Positions 50,174 through 58,948 are shown, numbered from the stretch's first letter. The stretch is DNA of 64,000 nt from UBA4744 sp963717135 (GCA_963717135.1 CAVQVN010000002.1:186001-250000); one strand, 5' to 3'. Notes: generated by a model from the sequence alone, not told the origin. Translations and numbers: made by a program.

Positions 50174-50859
50174 CAGGACTCCAACAACCTGCGGAGCTCC
50201 TCGGTGAGGATGGCAACACGCATCTTGCCGATCGCATCAGCGCACCCGGCCAGGATCTCTCCCGCCCGATGTCGGGCATCAGGGCTGCGATTGCGCAACA
50301 ACGGTGCCGTGAGCTGATCGAGTAGCGACCCGTCGCGTTCGGTCGATATCCGCACGGACCGAAGGTGACGGGGCTCGAGGCCATAGGCCATCAGTCTTTG
50401 CGCCTCACGGGCCACGGCCAGCTCCTGCTGGCTGAAACTCTCGTTCCCTTCTTCGCCATCCCCGCGCAAGATGCCGTGGTCGATCAACTCGGCGACTTGA
50501 CGGCGAGTCAGGCCACTCGAACGAGCCACCTCATCCAATCCGAGCGGCGTTGCCGACGGAGCGAACAGCTTCTCGGGAGGAGGTCCCGACGGAGCCGGCA
50601 TCACATTCTCTTCCCCGCGCTCCCACATCGTCAGTTTCGACTTGATGACCTTGAGCGGCAGGAAGTGATCGCGCTGCTGTTGAAGAATGAACCGCAAACG
50701 TTTGATGTCGTCGTCGAAAAACTGCCGGTATCCCGCCGGGCTCCGGTGAGGATCGATCAATCCTTGGCTCTCCAAGAACCTGACTTTTGACACACTCACA
50801 TCAGGAAACTCGGGTTTGAGGAGGTTGATCACCTCGCCGATCGACACGCCATCAGTCAT
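50173..50859 (-). CDS. ftsR: FtsR-like MerR-family regulator
   Basis: 228 residues. N-terminal MerR domain SIGEVINLLKPEFPDVSVSK, LESQGLIDPHRSPAGYRQF, then a second winged-helix-like domain (LDEVARSSGLTRRQVAELID), the double-domain layout of corynebacterial FtsR and mycobacterial Rv1828. Those regulate ftsZ. The ATG at 50859 overlaps the FHA gene's stop by eight bases. The longer frame upstream lies inside the FHA gene and is not used. Confidence 0.9.
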   Translation of the reverse strand: MTDGVSIGEVINLLKPEFPDVSVSKVRFLESQGLIDPHRSPAGYRQFFDDDIKRLRFILQQQRDHFLPLKVIKSKLTMWERGEENVMPAPSGPPPEKLFAPSATPLGLDEVARSSGLTRRQVAELIDHGILRGDGEEGNESFSQQELAVAREAQRLMAYGLEPRHLRSVRISTERDGSLLDQLTAPLLRNRSPDARHRAGEILAGCADAIGKMRVAILTEELRRLLES

Positions 50860-51319
50860 TGCCGAGAGCCACGATGAGGTGGAACTTGCCGACGATGACC
50901 TCATCTCCCGGTCGCAACACGCCTCGATCCACCCTTTCACCGTTTACATAGGTCCCATTGGTCGAGCCGGAGTCTTCAACCTGCAACGAAGCTCCATCGC
51001 TGAGAAAACGGCAATGGTGACGGGAAACGGTGATGTCATCCAGGAACATGTCGCTGTCGGGATGGCGTCCGGCGGTGGTCGTGCCCTCCTTCACCAGCCA
51101 GGCCATGCCCGCCCGGGGCCCTCGCTCAACTACCAAGGCAAAGCCGGCCACACCGGGTACGTGGCCGGCTTCGTCCGGTGTCAACGCCGGATGGGCCGAT
51201 GCCGAGATGGGAACGAATGTAACCGTTGCTTCGTGCTCGATGGCAGCACCACACGACGGACAAACGACGAGATCAGCCTCGATCTCAGCTTGACAGTTTG
51301 GGCACTCCATAGGAGACAT
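50852..51319 (-). CDS. GarA-like FHA protein with N-terminal zinc ribbon
   Basis: 155 residues. The FHA domain (about 63-150) has AGRHPDSDMFLDDITVSRHH, LQVEDSGSTNGTYVNGE and DEVIVGKFHLI, almost word for word as in GarA. Before it, a zinc ribbon with CPNC and CPSC (about 6-24) stands where GarA has a plain N-terminus, and EATVTFVP at about 30-37 lies where GarA has its phospho-Thr motif. GarA binds and inhibits 2-oxoglutarate-using enzymes according to phosphorylation. AAGGG precedes the ATG at 51319; a second ATG three codons on is possible. Confidence 0.85.
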   Translation of the reverse strand: MSPMECPNCQAEIEADLVVCPSCGAAIEHEATVTFVPISASAHPALTPDEAGHVPGVAGFALVVERGPRAGMAWLVKEGTTTAGRHPDSDMFLDDITVSRHHCRFLSDGASLQVEDSGSTNGTYVNGERVDRGVLRPGDEVIVGKFHLIVALGND

Positions 51320-51350
51320 CGTAGTGGCCCTTTCGAAAGGATCGGCGCTG

Positions 51351-51731
51351 TTACGCGATCAAGGCGCGGTAAGCATCGGCCTCGAGAAGGGTATCCAGAC
51401 CCGTGTTATCACTCACCTCTATTTCGACGAACCACCCCTCGCCGTAGGGATCGCTGTTGACCAGCTCCGGTTCAGAGGACAGCGCCTCGTTGGCGGCTAC
51501 CACGATGCCGGTCACCGGTGCGTACACGTCGGCGACCGATTTGGTCGATTCGACCTCTGCGATGGCATCTCCCCTGGCGACCGTCTTGCCGGGCGCCGGA
51601 AGCTCCACGTACACGACATCGCCCAACGCGTCCTGGGCATAGTCTGTGAGACCCATCCGCACCTTCCCGTCCTCGCCGACCAACACCCATTCGTGCTCTT
51701 CCGTGTACCGCCTGTCGTCGGGCACGTTCAT
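51351..51731 (-). CDS. gcvH: Glycine cleavage system H protein
   Basis: 126 residues from the ATG at 51731. RYTEEHEWVLVGEDGKVRMG, VVYVELPAPGKTVARGDAIA and EVESTKSVADVYAPVTG hold the lipoyl-Lys in ESTKS (about residue 63). It shuttles the aminomethyl arm between GcvP and GcvT, which are encoded 5-10 kb away on the same strand. It is the first gene of the FHA-ftsR-dac-hpt-bfn-channel run. Confidence 0.95.
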   Translation of the reverse strand: MNVPDDRRYTEEHEWVLVGEDGKVRMGLTDYAQDALGDVVYVELPAPGKTVARGDAIAEVESTKSVADVYAPVTGIVVAANEALSSEPELVNSDPYGEGWFVEIEVSDNTGLDTLLEADAYRALIA

Positions 51732-51779
51732 CCCAAGCCATCCTCTCTTGCGTGCGCCCAAGGTTACAGTTGCCAAGCC

Positions 51780-52340
51780 TCACGCGTGACGCAACCTGTC
51801 CCGGATCTCGACCGCGTAGAGGAAGGCCACCCAGTAATAGAGAACCAGGCCGATGATCCCGAACCCCCATCCCAGATACAGGAACAGGTCACCGGCCACT
51901 CCCCCGGCTGCCAGATAGAAAGCGGGAATGGCGCCGTACAAGATGAAAGTGGCGAGCTTTCCCATGTATCTCACCTCGAGCTTCTCTTTGAGACGCACCC
52001 CCAACACCAGCGCCCCGACGGCAATCGCCAACTCCCGGACGATCAAAGCAATGCCGAGCCACAGGGGCACTACCTCGGCGATCATGCCCCCGATCAGCGC
52101 CGCAGCAATGGCGACCCGATCCGCCAGCGGGTCGAGGAACTTGCCAATCTCGGACACCTGATTCAGCTTGCGAGCCAGCACCCCATCCAACCAATCGGTC
52201 CAGCCGATCACGAGAATGAGGACGCCCGCCGCCACCGGGTCTTCACGCCCAAACAGCAGCCACCAGAAGACGCCGATGCCGGCCAGCCGGAGGCCGGATA
52301 TAAGGTTGGGGATGGTGAACAGACCGGCGTCGGTGGTCAG
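51780..52340 (-). CDS. CDP-alcohol phosphatidyltransferase (PgsA-like) with a CTG start
   Basis: 186 residues with about five membrane helices. The catalytic DGxxARxxxxxxxxGxxxDxxxD motif is present as TDWLDGVLARKLNQVSEIGK and FLDPLADR. It would transfer a phosphatidyl group to glycerol-3-phosphate or inositol-phosphate; the acceptor is not clear. No ATG, GTG or TTG lies before the conserved TIPNLISGLRLAG. The CTG at 52340 overlaps the ATPase stop (CTGA) and has AGGAG five bases upstream. It follows the oligopeptide importer genes, and the gcvH gene follows after 48 bases. Confidence 0.8.
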   Translation of the reverse strand: MTTDAGLFTIPNLISGLRLAGIGVFWWLLFGREDPVAAGVLILVIGWTDWLDGVLARKLNQVSEIGKFLDPLADRVAIAAALIGGMIAEVVPLWLGIALIVRELAIAVGALVLGVRLKEKLEVRYMGKLATFILYGAIPAFYLAAGGVAGDLFLYLGWGFGIIGLVLYYWVAFLYAVEIRDRLRHA

Positions 52341-53338
52341 ACCGGCTCCTTCTTCACGACATAACAGGCAACCATATGCCCGGAGCCCTTGTCCTCCAGC
52401 GATGGATGGTCGCTCGTCCGGCACACGTCTTGCACCCACGGACAGCGGTCGATGAAGCGGCACTCCGGCGCCGGGTTGATGGCCTTGGTGATACCGCCCT
52501 CGATCTCCACCGGAGGACGCACATAGCTCGGGTCGGGGACCGGAACCGCCGACAACAGTGCCCGGGTATAAGGATGCCGGGGATTGTGGAGGAGTTCCTC
52601 GGTCGAAGCCATCTCGACGATCTTCCCGAGATACATGACCGCGATGCGGTCGCACATGTAACGAGCCACGGCCAAATCGTGAGTGATGTATAGATACGAA
52701 ACGTCGAATTCCTTGGCAAGGTTCAGCATCAACTCCATGATCGAGATACGGATGCTGACGTCGAGCATCGACGTCGGCTCGTCGGCCACCACGAACGTGG
52801 GGTCGATCACCAGAGCCCGGGCGATGGCCACTCTTTGCCGCTGACCACCCGACAGCTCGTGGGGGAACCGGAACATGAAGGTGGCGGCCGGGATCAATCC
52901 AACTAACTCCAACAGTTCCGCAACCCGCTCCTCCCGTTCGATCACGGTACCGATCCCCTGCACCTGCAACGGCTCGGAGATGGTGTCGTAGATCGTGCGC
53001 CGTGGGTTCATCGACTCGTAGGGATCCTGGAAGATCATCTGCACCCGTCGCCGGAACCGCTTCATGTTCTCGCGGTCGATCTCCGAGACTCTGATCATCG
53101 AACCATTGTCCTGCAACAGGATCCGGCCGTCGGTCTGGCTGGTGAGCCGGACCAGCATCCGGCCCGTGGTCGTCTTGCCGCACCCCGACTCCCCCACCAG
53201 ACCGAGGCTCTCCCCGGGGGCGATCTCGAAGCTGACGTCGTCGACCGCGTGAATGAACTCGGTGGATTTGCGAAACAGGCCCCGCTGCACGGGATAGAGC
53301 TTCTTGAGACCTTCGACTTTCACCAACGGTTGCGTCAT
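52337..53338 (-). CDS. Oligopeptide/dipeptide ABC transporter ATP-binding protein (OppF type)
   Basis: 333 residues from the ATG at 53338. Walker A GESGCGKTT, signature HELSGGQRQRVAIARAL, Walker B TFVVADEPTSMLDVS and H-loop YLYITHDLAVARY. The C-terminal Cys-rich region (CRFIDRCPWVQDVC) is the usual OppD/F iron-sulphur or zinc site. Overlaps the OppD-type gene by four bases. The upstream in-frame addition is not family-like. Confidence 0.9.
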   Translation of the reverse strand: MTQPLVKVEGLKKLYPVQRGLFRKSTEFIHAVDDVSFEIAPGESLGLVGESGCGKTTTGRMLVRLTSQTDGRILLQDNGSMIRVSEIDRENMKRFRRRVQMIFQDPYESMNPRRTIYDTISEPLQVQGIGTVIEREERVAELLELVGLIPAATFMFRFPHELSGGQRQRVAIARALVIDPTFVVADEPTSMLDVSIRISIMELMLNLAKEFDVSYLYITHDLAVARYMCDRIAVMYLGKIVEMASTEELLHNPRHPYTRALLSAVPVPDPSYVRPPVEIEGGITKAINPAPECRFIDRCPWVQDVCRTSDHPSLEDKGSGHMVACYVVKKEPV

Positions 53339-54366
53339 GCTTCCAGCCTTCCCAGTTCGGGGACTTCCTCCCAATGCCAGCATGCAACCTGGTGCCCCGG
53401 CGACGTGTCGTAGATCGGCGGCTCATCCTTGGCGCAGATCTCGGTGGCGAACGGGCAACGGGGATGGAAACGGCATCCACCGGGTGGATCCAGCAGGTTG
53501 GGCGGTTCCCCTTTGAGTGGTGCCAGCTTGCGACGGGGGCCCTTGACACTAGGAGTAGATGCCAGCAGCAAATAGGTGTAGGGATGCCGCGGACGAGGGA
53601 AGACTTCATCGGTCGGACCCAATTCGACGAGTTTGCCTGCGTACATGACGCCAATTCGATCGCTGACCTCGGCGATCACGGCAACGTCGTGCGAGATATA
53701 GATAATCGACATGCCGAGATCGATCTGGATCTTCTTCAGTTCCTTGAGGATCTGGTCTTGGACGATCACGTCGAGGGCCGTGGTCGGTTCGTCGGCGATG
53801 ATCACCTTGGGGTTACACGACAGGGCCATGGCGATGATGGCCCGCTGCCGCATACCGCCGGAGAATTCGTGTGGGTACCGGTCCATCATGGCTGGGGTCA
53901 ACCCGACCAGCTCGAACAGCTCGGCGATCCGGGCCCGGCCCTCTGTCTCGGTCATGTTGGGGAAGTGCTGCTCGAGGGCCTCCATGATCTGGTCGCCCAC
54001 TTTGTAGACCGGGTTCCAGGCATTCATAGCTCCCTGGAACACCATGGAGATGTCCGCCCAGCGATGCTTGCGCATCTCCTCATCAGAGAGCTTTGCTATG
54101 TCAATCCCGTCCAGGAGTACCTGTCCTTCTTTGATGATGGCGTTGTCGGCCAGCAAGCGGATCAGCGTCATCGCTATTGAGGTCTTCCCGCAACCCGACT
54201 CGCCGACCAATCCCAGAGCTTCTCCATGACCCAGCGAGAACGTAACGTCCTCCACCGCCGAGACATCGCCTTCCTTGGTCCGGTAGTGCATGACGAGGCC
54301 GTCAACCTCCAGAAGGGGGCCACCGCGCACCGCGCCGCTGCTCCGTTGAAAAGAGGTCGCCGTCAT
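53335..54366 (-). CDS. Oligopeptide/dipeptide ABC transporter ATP-binding protein (OppD type)
   Basis: 343 residues. Walker A GESGCGKTS, signature HEFSGGMRQRAIIAMAL, Walker B VIIADEPTTALDVI and H-loop IYISHDVAVI. A C-terminal Cys-rich site GGCRFHPRCPFATEIC is present. It works with the OppF-type ATPase as the heterodimeric motor. A six-base gap separates it from the permease gene. Confidence 0.9.
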   Translation of the reverse strand: MTATSFQRSSGAVRGGPLLEVDGLVMHYRTKEGDVSAVEDVTFSLGHGEALGLVGESGCGKTSIAMTLIRLLADNAIIKEGQVLLDGIDIAKLSDEEMRKHRWADISMVFQGAMNAWNPVYKVGDQIMEALEQHFPNMTETEGRARIAELFELVGLTPAMMDRYPHEFSGGMRQRAIIAMALSCNPKVIIADEPTTALDVIVQDQILKELKKIQIDLGMSIIYISHDVAVIAEVSDRIGVMYAGKLVELGPTDEVFPRPRHPYTYLLLASTPSVKGPRRKLAPLKGEPPNLLDPPGGCRFHPRCPFATEICAKDEPPIYDTSPGHQVACWHWEEVPELGRLEA

Positions 54367-54372
54367 AGATGC

Positions 54373-55464
54373 CTACCGTCTCCGTAGTCGGGGATTGATG
54401 ATTTCGTCCATGGCCCTTCCCACCAGAAAGAACGAACCGGCCAGCATGGTGACTGCCAGACCCGCCGGAACGATCAACCACCAGTAGTTGGGGTCGAGTA
54501 GATACCCCTGCACTCGAGCCTGGTAGATCATGATGCCCCAACTCATGTCGATGTTGAGCAACCCGAGGAAGGAGAGGGTCGCCTCGGCGCCGATGGCGTC
54601 CGTCACCGAGAACATCATGAAGAGGAAGCTGAGCGGCAACACGTTGGGGATGATATGACGAAAGATGAGGTGCATTCGCCCGCCCCCGGCGATTCGGGCA
54701 GCATCGATGAAAGGTTTCACTGAGACCGAAAGCGCTTGCGACTTGAGGATGATGGCTGTACCCCCGAACCCGCCCAAAACGCCAATCAAAAAAGCCAGGT
54801 GGAGCAACTGGAAATCGATCAGGGCGCTCAACACGATGAGAATCGGCAGGAACGGCACCAGGATGACCAGGTCGGCCAACCGCATAAATAGCGTGTCGAC
54901 CAATCCACCAAAAAATGCCGATACCGCCCCGACCGTGGTGGCGATGAACACTGCTACCAGGGCGGCCACGATCCCCAGCATGAAGGCCGCCCGGCTGCTG
55001 AACATCAACTGGCTGAGCACGTCCCGTCCCAATGAGTCCGTTCCCAGGAGATGCCGGGCCGAAGGCGCTGCCGGCTGTTCCGATACGCCAAGAGTATCTC
55101 CCACCTTGAGTAGCGGATTGATCAGTCGGGCCGAGAAGAGGTCGACCTGGGTGTCGGGATCGGTGACTTCATTATCCGGGACGATGGTCTTCTCGATCAC
55201 TATGGCTTCGTAGCCGACCACCGGGTCGTAGACGCTCGGGTCCCAGACCGTTCCGATCAGGATGGGTTGGGCGAGCGCCATTATGCCGAATAGCACGATG
55301 ACGGCCAGACCGACCAATCCAATCTTGTTTTCGGCGAAGCTGGCCCATCCTTTTCTGAAGCCCCGCCAGAACAATCGAAGTCGGACTCGCCACAAGGGCT
55401 CGGCAACGATCTGGGCGATATCCGGGGAGGTCGCCGGATCGGAATCGATCAGTCGGTCGGTCAC
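54373..55464 (-). CDS. Oligopeptide/dipeptide ABC transporter permease (OppC type)
   Basis: 363 residues from the GTG at 55464, with GGAGGGAG upstream. An N-terminal cytoplasmic part of about 45 residues, first span about 48-70, and an exterior region to about 150 including HLLGTDSLGRDVLSQLMF, the OppC signature, before the last five spans. The coupling loop lies around AARIAGGGRMHLIFRHIIPN. The long frame reaching 56457 covers the oppB-type gene in another frame and is not coding there. Confidence 0.85.
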   Translation of the reverse strand: MTDRLIDSDPATSPDIAQIVAEPLWRVRLRLFWRGFRKGWASFAENKIGLVGLAVIVLFGIMALAQPILIGTVWDPSVYDPVVGYEAIVIEKTIVPDNEVTDPDTQVDLFSARLINPLLKVGDTLGVSEQPAAPSARHLLGTDSLGRDVLSQLMFSSRAAFMLGIVAALVAVFIATTVGAVSAFFGGLVDTLFMRLADLVILVPFLPILIVLSALIDFQLLHLAFLIGVLGGFGGTAIILKSQALSVSVKPFIDAARIAGGGRMHLIFRHIIPNVLPLSFLFMMFSVTDAIGAEATLSFLGLLNIDMSWGIMIYQARVQGYLLDPNYWWLIVPAGLAVTMLAGSFFLVGRAMDEIINPRLRRR

Positions 55465-55478
55465 TGAGCTCTCCCTCC

Positions 55479-56642
55479 CTACACCCGGATCCGGGGATCC
55501 AGGTACATGTACATGATGTCGATCACCAGATGGGCGATCAAGGCCAGTACCGCGATGAAGGCAAACGCTCCGATCGTGAGTGGGATGTCCTCCTGGATGG
55601 CGGCCGAGAGGAGCGTGGCACCCATCCCCGGCCAGGAGAACACCGTTTCGGTGACGACTCCGCCACCGATCAGAAACGCCAGGCTGAGCACCAGCGAGGT
55701 GGTTACGGGCAGCAACGCGTTCCGAGCCGCATGCTTGTCCCTGATGATCTTCTCCGGCACACCTTTGGCCCGGGCCGTGAGGATGAAGTCTTCCCGCAAC
55801 GTCTCGAGCATTGAGGCTCTCGTCAACAGCATGGTGGCCCCGTAGCCGATCAACGCCAGCGTGATCGTGGGAAGCAACAAATGCCAGCCTATGTCGAGTG
55901 CGTAGGGGACCTGTTCGCTCCAAGCGGTCGTCCACCAGAGCAGCAAGCCACCGACGAGCAAGATCCGGCCCGCCCAGATCAACTGTTTGCCCCGCCGCCG
56001 GTCCTTGGCCCGTCGTCCGATGATCTCGACCGCCGTCAGCACCAGACCGACGATCAGGGTCGTGATCAACATGCGGTTGAAGACTCCGTTGGCCTCGACG
56101 CCGGCCGGAGCATCCAGCCAGGTCTCCACCGTCAGGAATTTGCCGATCGGAAACCAGCCCAGCCCGAAGGCGAAGGCCCAAATCATCATTAGTGCAAACC
56201 ACGGATAGAACACCGTCTGGAAGAAGACGCCGGTGGTGGTCATGGCAGTCTCGAGCTTGGTACCCCGCCGCCAGGCAATGAGCTTGCCCGACTTGAATCC
56301 CATCCAGAACGAGAGCAGCGTGGCGAAGAGGAAGAGGGCCAATGTCCTGGGCAGCCGTTCGCCGATGATCGACGTTACTTCGCGGGGGTATTCGGAAAAC
56401 GAGATTCCCAGGTTTCCGGTGAAGAAGTTCTTCATGTAGGTGAGGTACTGGGTCCACACGGAGCCGGTCAGGCCCAGTTGTTCCCGGAACTGTTCACGGA
56501 CTTCCGGAGTGATCTTGGGGTTCGCCAAGAACTGCTGACTGATGTCGCCGGGTTGAGCTTGCAGGAGAAAAAAGGTGGCGGTCAGGAACACTACGAACAC
56601 GAGCACGTTCTGCACAGTCCTCCGGCCGATGTACTTCAGCAC
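55479..56642 (-). CDS. Oligopeptide/dipeptide ABC transporter permease (OppB type)
   Basis: 387 residues. First span at about 11-28, an exterior loop with PEVREQFREQLGLTGSVWTQ (the OppB N-terminal motif), then five spans. The coupling loop is LREDFILTARAKGVPEKIIR. Between spans, residues about 200-240 carry a basic insert (RAKDRRRGKQLIWAGR) longer than usual. It starts 65 bases after a hairpin that follows the binding-protein gene. Confidence 0.85.
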   Translation of the reverse strand: MLKYIGRRTVQNVLVFVVFLTATFFLLQAQPGDISQQFLANPKITPEVREQFREQLGLTGSVWTQYLTYMKNFFTGNLGISFSEYPREVTSIIGERLPRTLALFLFATLLSFWMGFKSGKLIAWRRGTKLETAMTTTGVFFQTVFYPWFALMMIWAFAFGLGWFPIGKFLTVETWLDAPAGVEANGVFNRMLITTLIVGLVLTAVEIIGRRAKDRRRGKQLIWAGRILLVGGLLLWWTTAWSEQVPYALDIGWHLLLPTITLALIGYGATMLLTRASMLETLREDFILTARAKGVPEKIIRDKHAARNALLPVTTSLVLSLAFLIGGGVVTETVFSWPGMGATLLSAAIQEDIPLTIGAFAFIAVLALIAHLVIDIMYMYLDPRIRV

Positions 56643-56706
56643 GCAAGTCCCTTCCGACGCGAGGAAGTTGGTCGAGGCAGGTTAGCAAAGGAGCCCTGGG
56701 GACGTG

Positions 56707-56736
56707 CAATGGGGAGGGCCGAAGCCCTCCCCATTG
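56707..56736 (-). terminator. Perfect hairpin between binding-protein and permease genes
   Basis: CAATGGGGAGGGC pairs with GCCCTCCCCATTG across a CGAA loop, 13 matched pairs, just after the binding-protein stop at 56758. No T-run follows on the minus strand. It could act as an attenuator or RNA-stabilising stem that gives more binding protein than permease. Confidence 0.65.
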
Positions 56737-56757
56737 GCATTCCAATTGAGGTTCTGC

Positions 56758-58785
56758 TCAGTCGACAGCCTGAATGTCGGCCGGCAGACCGCTCAGGTTC
56801 TGGATTCCGTCCAGCGTATCGGTGAACGGGAAGACCAGGGTTGTGCGATAGGCCTCCAGGATCGGCGTCTGGAAGAGCACCACGTAGGGAGCTTCCTCGA
56901 CGATGATCCGGTCCATTTCCTGGACCGCCGCCTTGGCCGTGTCCACGTCGGTGGCGGCCAGCAGCTCGGCGGCCAGCTCGTCGACCCGATCGTTGGCGTA
57001 CCCGGGGGTGTTGAAGCCACCCTCGGCCGAGTCCTGGTACGAGGCGAAGAACGACTCGTGGAAGGTCGGCAAGGAAGCATCGCCGAGGCCCCAACCCAGG
57101 ATGTACATGTCCCAGGTAAGCGCCTCTTCGCCCAGCGCAAACGCCTTGTCGACGATGACGCTGAAGCCGGTCGGGTTGGCCTTTACCGGGATACCCAGGT
57201 TTCCGGCCCACTCTGCGATCCACACCGAGTAGGTGGAACGCAACGGGTCGTAGCCGGGTCCGGGAGCCAGCAGCTCCAGCTCAGGAACGGCAACGCCGTT
57301 GGGGTCTTTCAGGCCTGTACCGGTACCGGCCAGGAGCTCCTGGTTGTCGGCATCCCATTCGGGAGCCACGTCCCAAGTGAAGCCGCCGTCCGTCAGGATC
57401 TGTACGGCCTGGGTGAACCGCTCTTCGCCGCTCAGTCCCTTGCACAGCTGCTCAACGTCGGGATTGGCCCAGAACGTGTTGCCGGACGGCACCAGGCTGT
57501 AGGTAGCCAGCGCCGCACCTTGCAGCAGGGTCTGCATGAATTCCTTGTCGATCATGCAGGCCAAGCCGCGCCGGAACGCTTGTTCCGACATCGGCGACTT
57601 GCGCATGTTGAACGCCAGGTAGCGGAACCCGTTCGAGGCGTTGGCGATCAGATTGAGGTCCGGAGCGGACGTGATCTGGTCCTTCAATCCAGCCTGGAGA
57701 CCCAGGGAGCTGAGGATGAAGTCGACCTCACCGTTGCGCAGAGCGAGGATGGCCGCGTTCTGGTCGGAGTAGATCGAGTAGAGCACATCGCTGGCGTACG
57801 GACCGGAAGTCCACTGAGTGGTGACTTCGCCCTCACCGGATCCGTTGTACACCTCATCGATTCCCCGGGCGTCGTTCTTCTGACGGAATGAGCCATCGGC
57901 GTAGAAGGTGAACTCGGTGCCTGCGTAGTAGTCGCCGGCGTTCATCGTGTTCTGGGCGAAGGCGCCCGGCTCACGACCCGAGTAGATCATCTCTCCGGCG
58001 GACGGCTCACCCTCACCACTGAAGGCGTACAGCGTGGCCGACGGATCGTCGCTGGCCCGTGCCTCTTCGACCATGTCGGCCCAGAAGTGCTCCGGCATGA
58101 ATGGCGCCAAACCGACGCCGTTGTTCCAGAGGGCCAGACCAGGCTCTGCGGAGAACTCGACGCGAACCGTGTAATCGTCCACGGCTGTGACACTGGTCAC
58201 ACCCTCGCGGGCTGGTGACGATTCATCCTCTTCGGTGGCCGGGTCATCCTCTACGGCATCCGCCTGCAACGAGAAATATCCGGGCCAGTTGCCACCCAAA
58301 CCGAATTCCGACATCACCGTGTAAGTGAAGACCAGGTCGTTGGCGGTGACTTCCTCACCGTCCGACCACAGGACACCCGGACGAATAGTCTGCTCGACGG
58401 CCCAAACATCGCCTTCTTGCACAACCGGGTTCGGTTCACCTTCTGCCAGTTGCGGCGCCACCAGGATGTTCGGATAGCGAATCGTGAACAGTGCCGGGTG
58501 GCTGCTGCCCAGGACGTAGCCGTTGTAGACATCCGCCTCCGGACCGAGATAGGCCCAGAAGTTGTCGGTCGTCAAGTCGCTAAAGATGCCGATTTTGTAG
58601 GTAAATCCCTCGACAGTGGGTGCGGCGGTAGTAGTGGTGCCACCGTCGTCCGAAGGAGCCGCCGTGGTGGTGGTCTCTCCGGCCGTCGTTTCGGTGGTTC
58701 CCTCCGCGCACGCCGCGGCGATCATCGCCAAAATGGCAATAATGGCCAGCCAGCGCCACTTCGAGAGTTTCCGTGATGCTCTCAC
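56758..58785 (-). CDS. Oligopeptide/dipeptide ABC transporter substrate-binding lipoprotein
   Basis: 675 residues from the GTG at 58785. Signal with lipobox IAAAC (Cys at about residue 26), a Thr/Glu-Thr linker, then the family 5 fold with QEGDVWAVEQTIRPGVLWSD and NDLVFTYTVM, and a C-terminal lobe with NPTGFSVIVDKAF. It is longer than typical OppA (about 540) because of inserts at about 200-340. GGAGG lies eight bases before the GTG; an ATG at 58800 with GGAAG is the alternative start. The peptide class bound is unknown. Confidence 0.85.
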   Translation of the reverse strand: MRASRKLSKWRWLAIIAILAMIAAACAEGTTETTAGETTTTAAPSDDGGTTTTAAPTVEGFTYKIGIFSDLTTDNFWAYLGPEADVYNGYVLGSSHPALFTIRYPNILVAPQLAEGEPNPVVQEGDVWAVEQTIRPGVLWSDGEEVTANDLVFTYTVMSEFGLGGNWPGYFSLQADAVEDDPATEEDESSPAREGVTSVTAVDDYTVRVEFSAEPGLALWNNGVGLAPFMPEHFWADMVEEARASDDPSATLYAFSGEGEPSAGEMIYSGREPGAFAQNTMNAGDYYAGTEFTFYADGSFRQKNDARGIDEVYNGSGEGEVTTQWTSGPYASDVLYSIYSDQNAAILALRNGEVDFILSSLGLQAGLKDQITSAPDLNLIANASNGFRYLAFNMRKSPMSEQAFRRGLACMIDKEFMQTLLQGAALATYSLVPSGNTFWANPDVEQLCKGLSGEERFTQAVQILTDGGFTWDVAPEWDADNQELLAGTGTGLKDPNGVAVPELELLAPGPGYDPLRSTYSVWIAEWAGNLGIPVKANPTGFSVIVDKAFALGEEALTWDMYILGWGLGDASLPTFHESFFASYQDSAEGGFNTPGYANDRVDELAAELLAATDVDTAKAAVQEMDRIIVEEAPYVVLFQTPILEAYRTTLVFPFTDTLDGIQNLSGLPADIQAVD

Positions 58786-58875
58786 AGTGCAACCCTCCAT
58801 GTTTCTTCCGATTTCCCGTCCCTTGCGACCCCATCCGCTGGGTGCGGCGGCAGCCCTCCTCAAAGAACGATCGGA

Positions 58876-58904
58876 AGGATAGCCCCGCCCATGGCAGGCG
58901 CCAA
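58876..58904 (-). promoter_or_regulatory. Promoter candidate for the oligopeptide importer operon
   Basis: On the minus strand TTGGCG (58899-58904) and TATCCT (58876-58881) are 17 bases apart, each matching the sigma-70 consensus in four of six positions. It lies 91 bases upstream of the binding-protein GTG, within the 163-base gap before the histidine kinase stop. Confidence 0.4.
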
Positions 58905-58948
58905 TCTTTGCTTGGCAGGTATTTCCAGGCCGGTTGTGCCCGGAGGTC

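Noticed and set aside
51780..53654. A 624-residue frame covering PgsA and two ATPase genes
   Set aside because: Only the last 186 residues form a protein family; the rest is an alternative frame of the OppF- and OppD-type genes.
54373..56457. A 694-residue frame joining the OppC-type permease with upstream sequence
   Set aside because: The first 331 residues are a shifted frame of the OppB-type gene; a GTG with GGAGGGAG at 55464 gives the normal protein.
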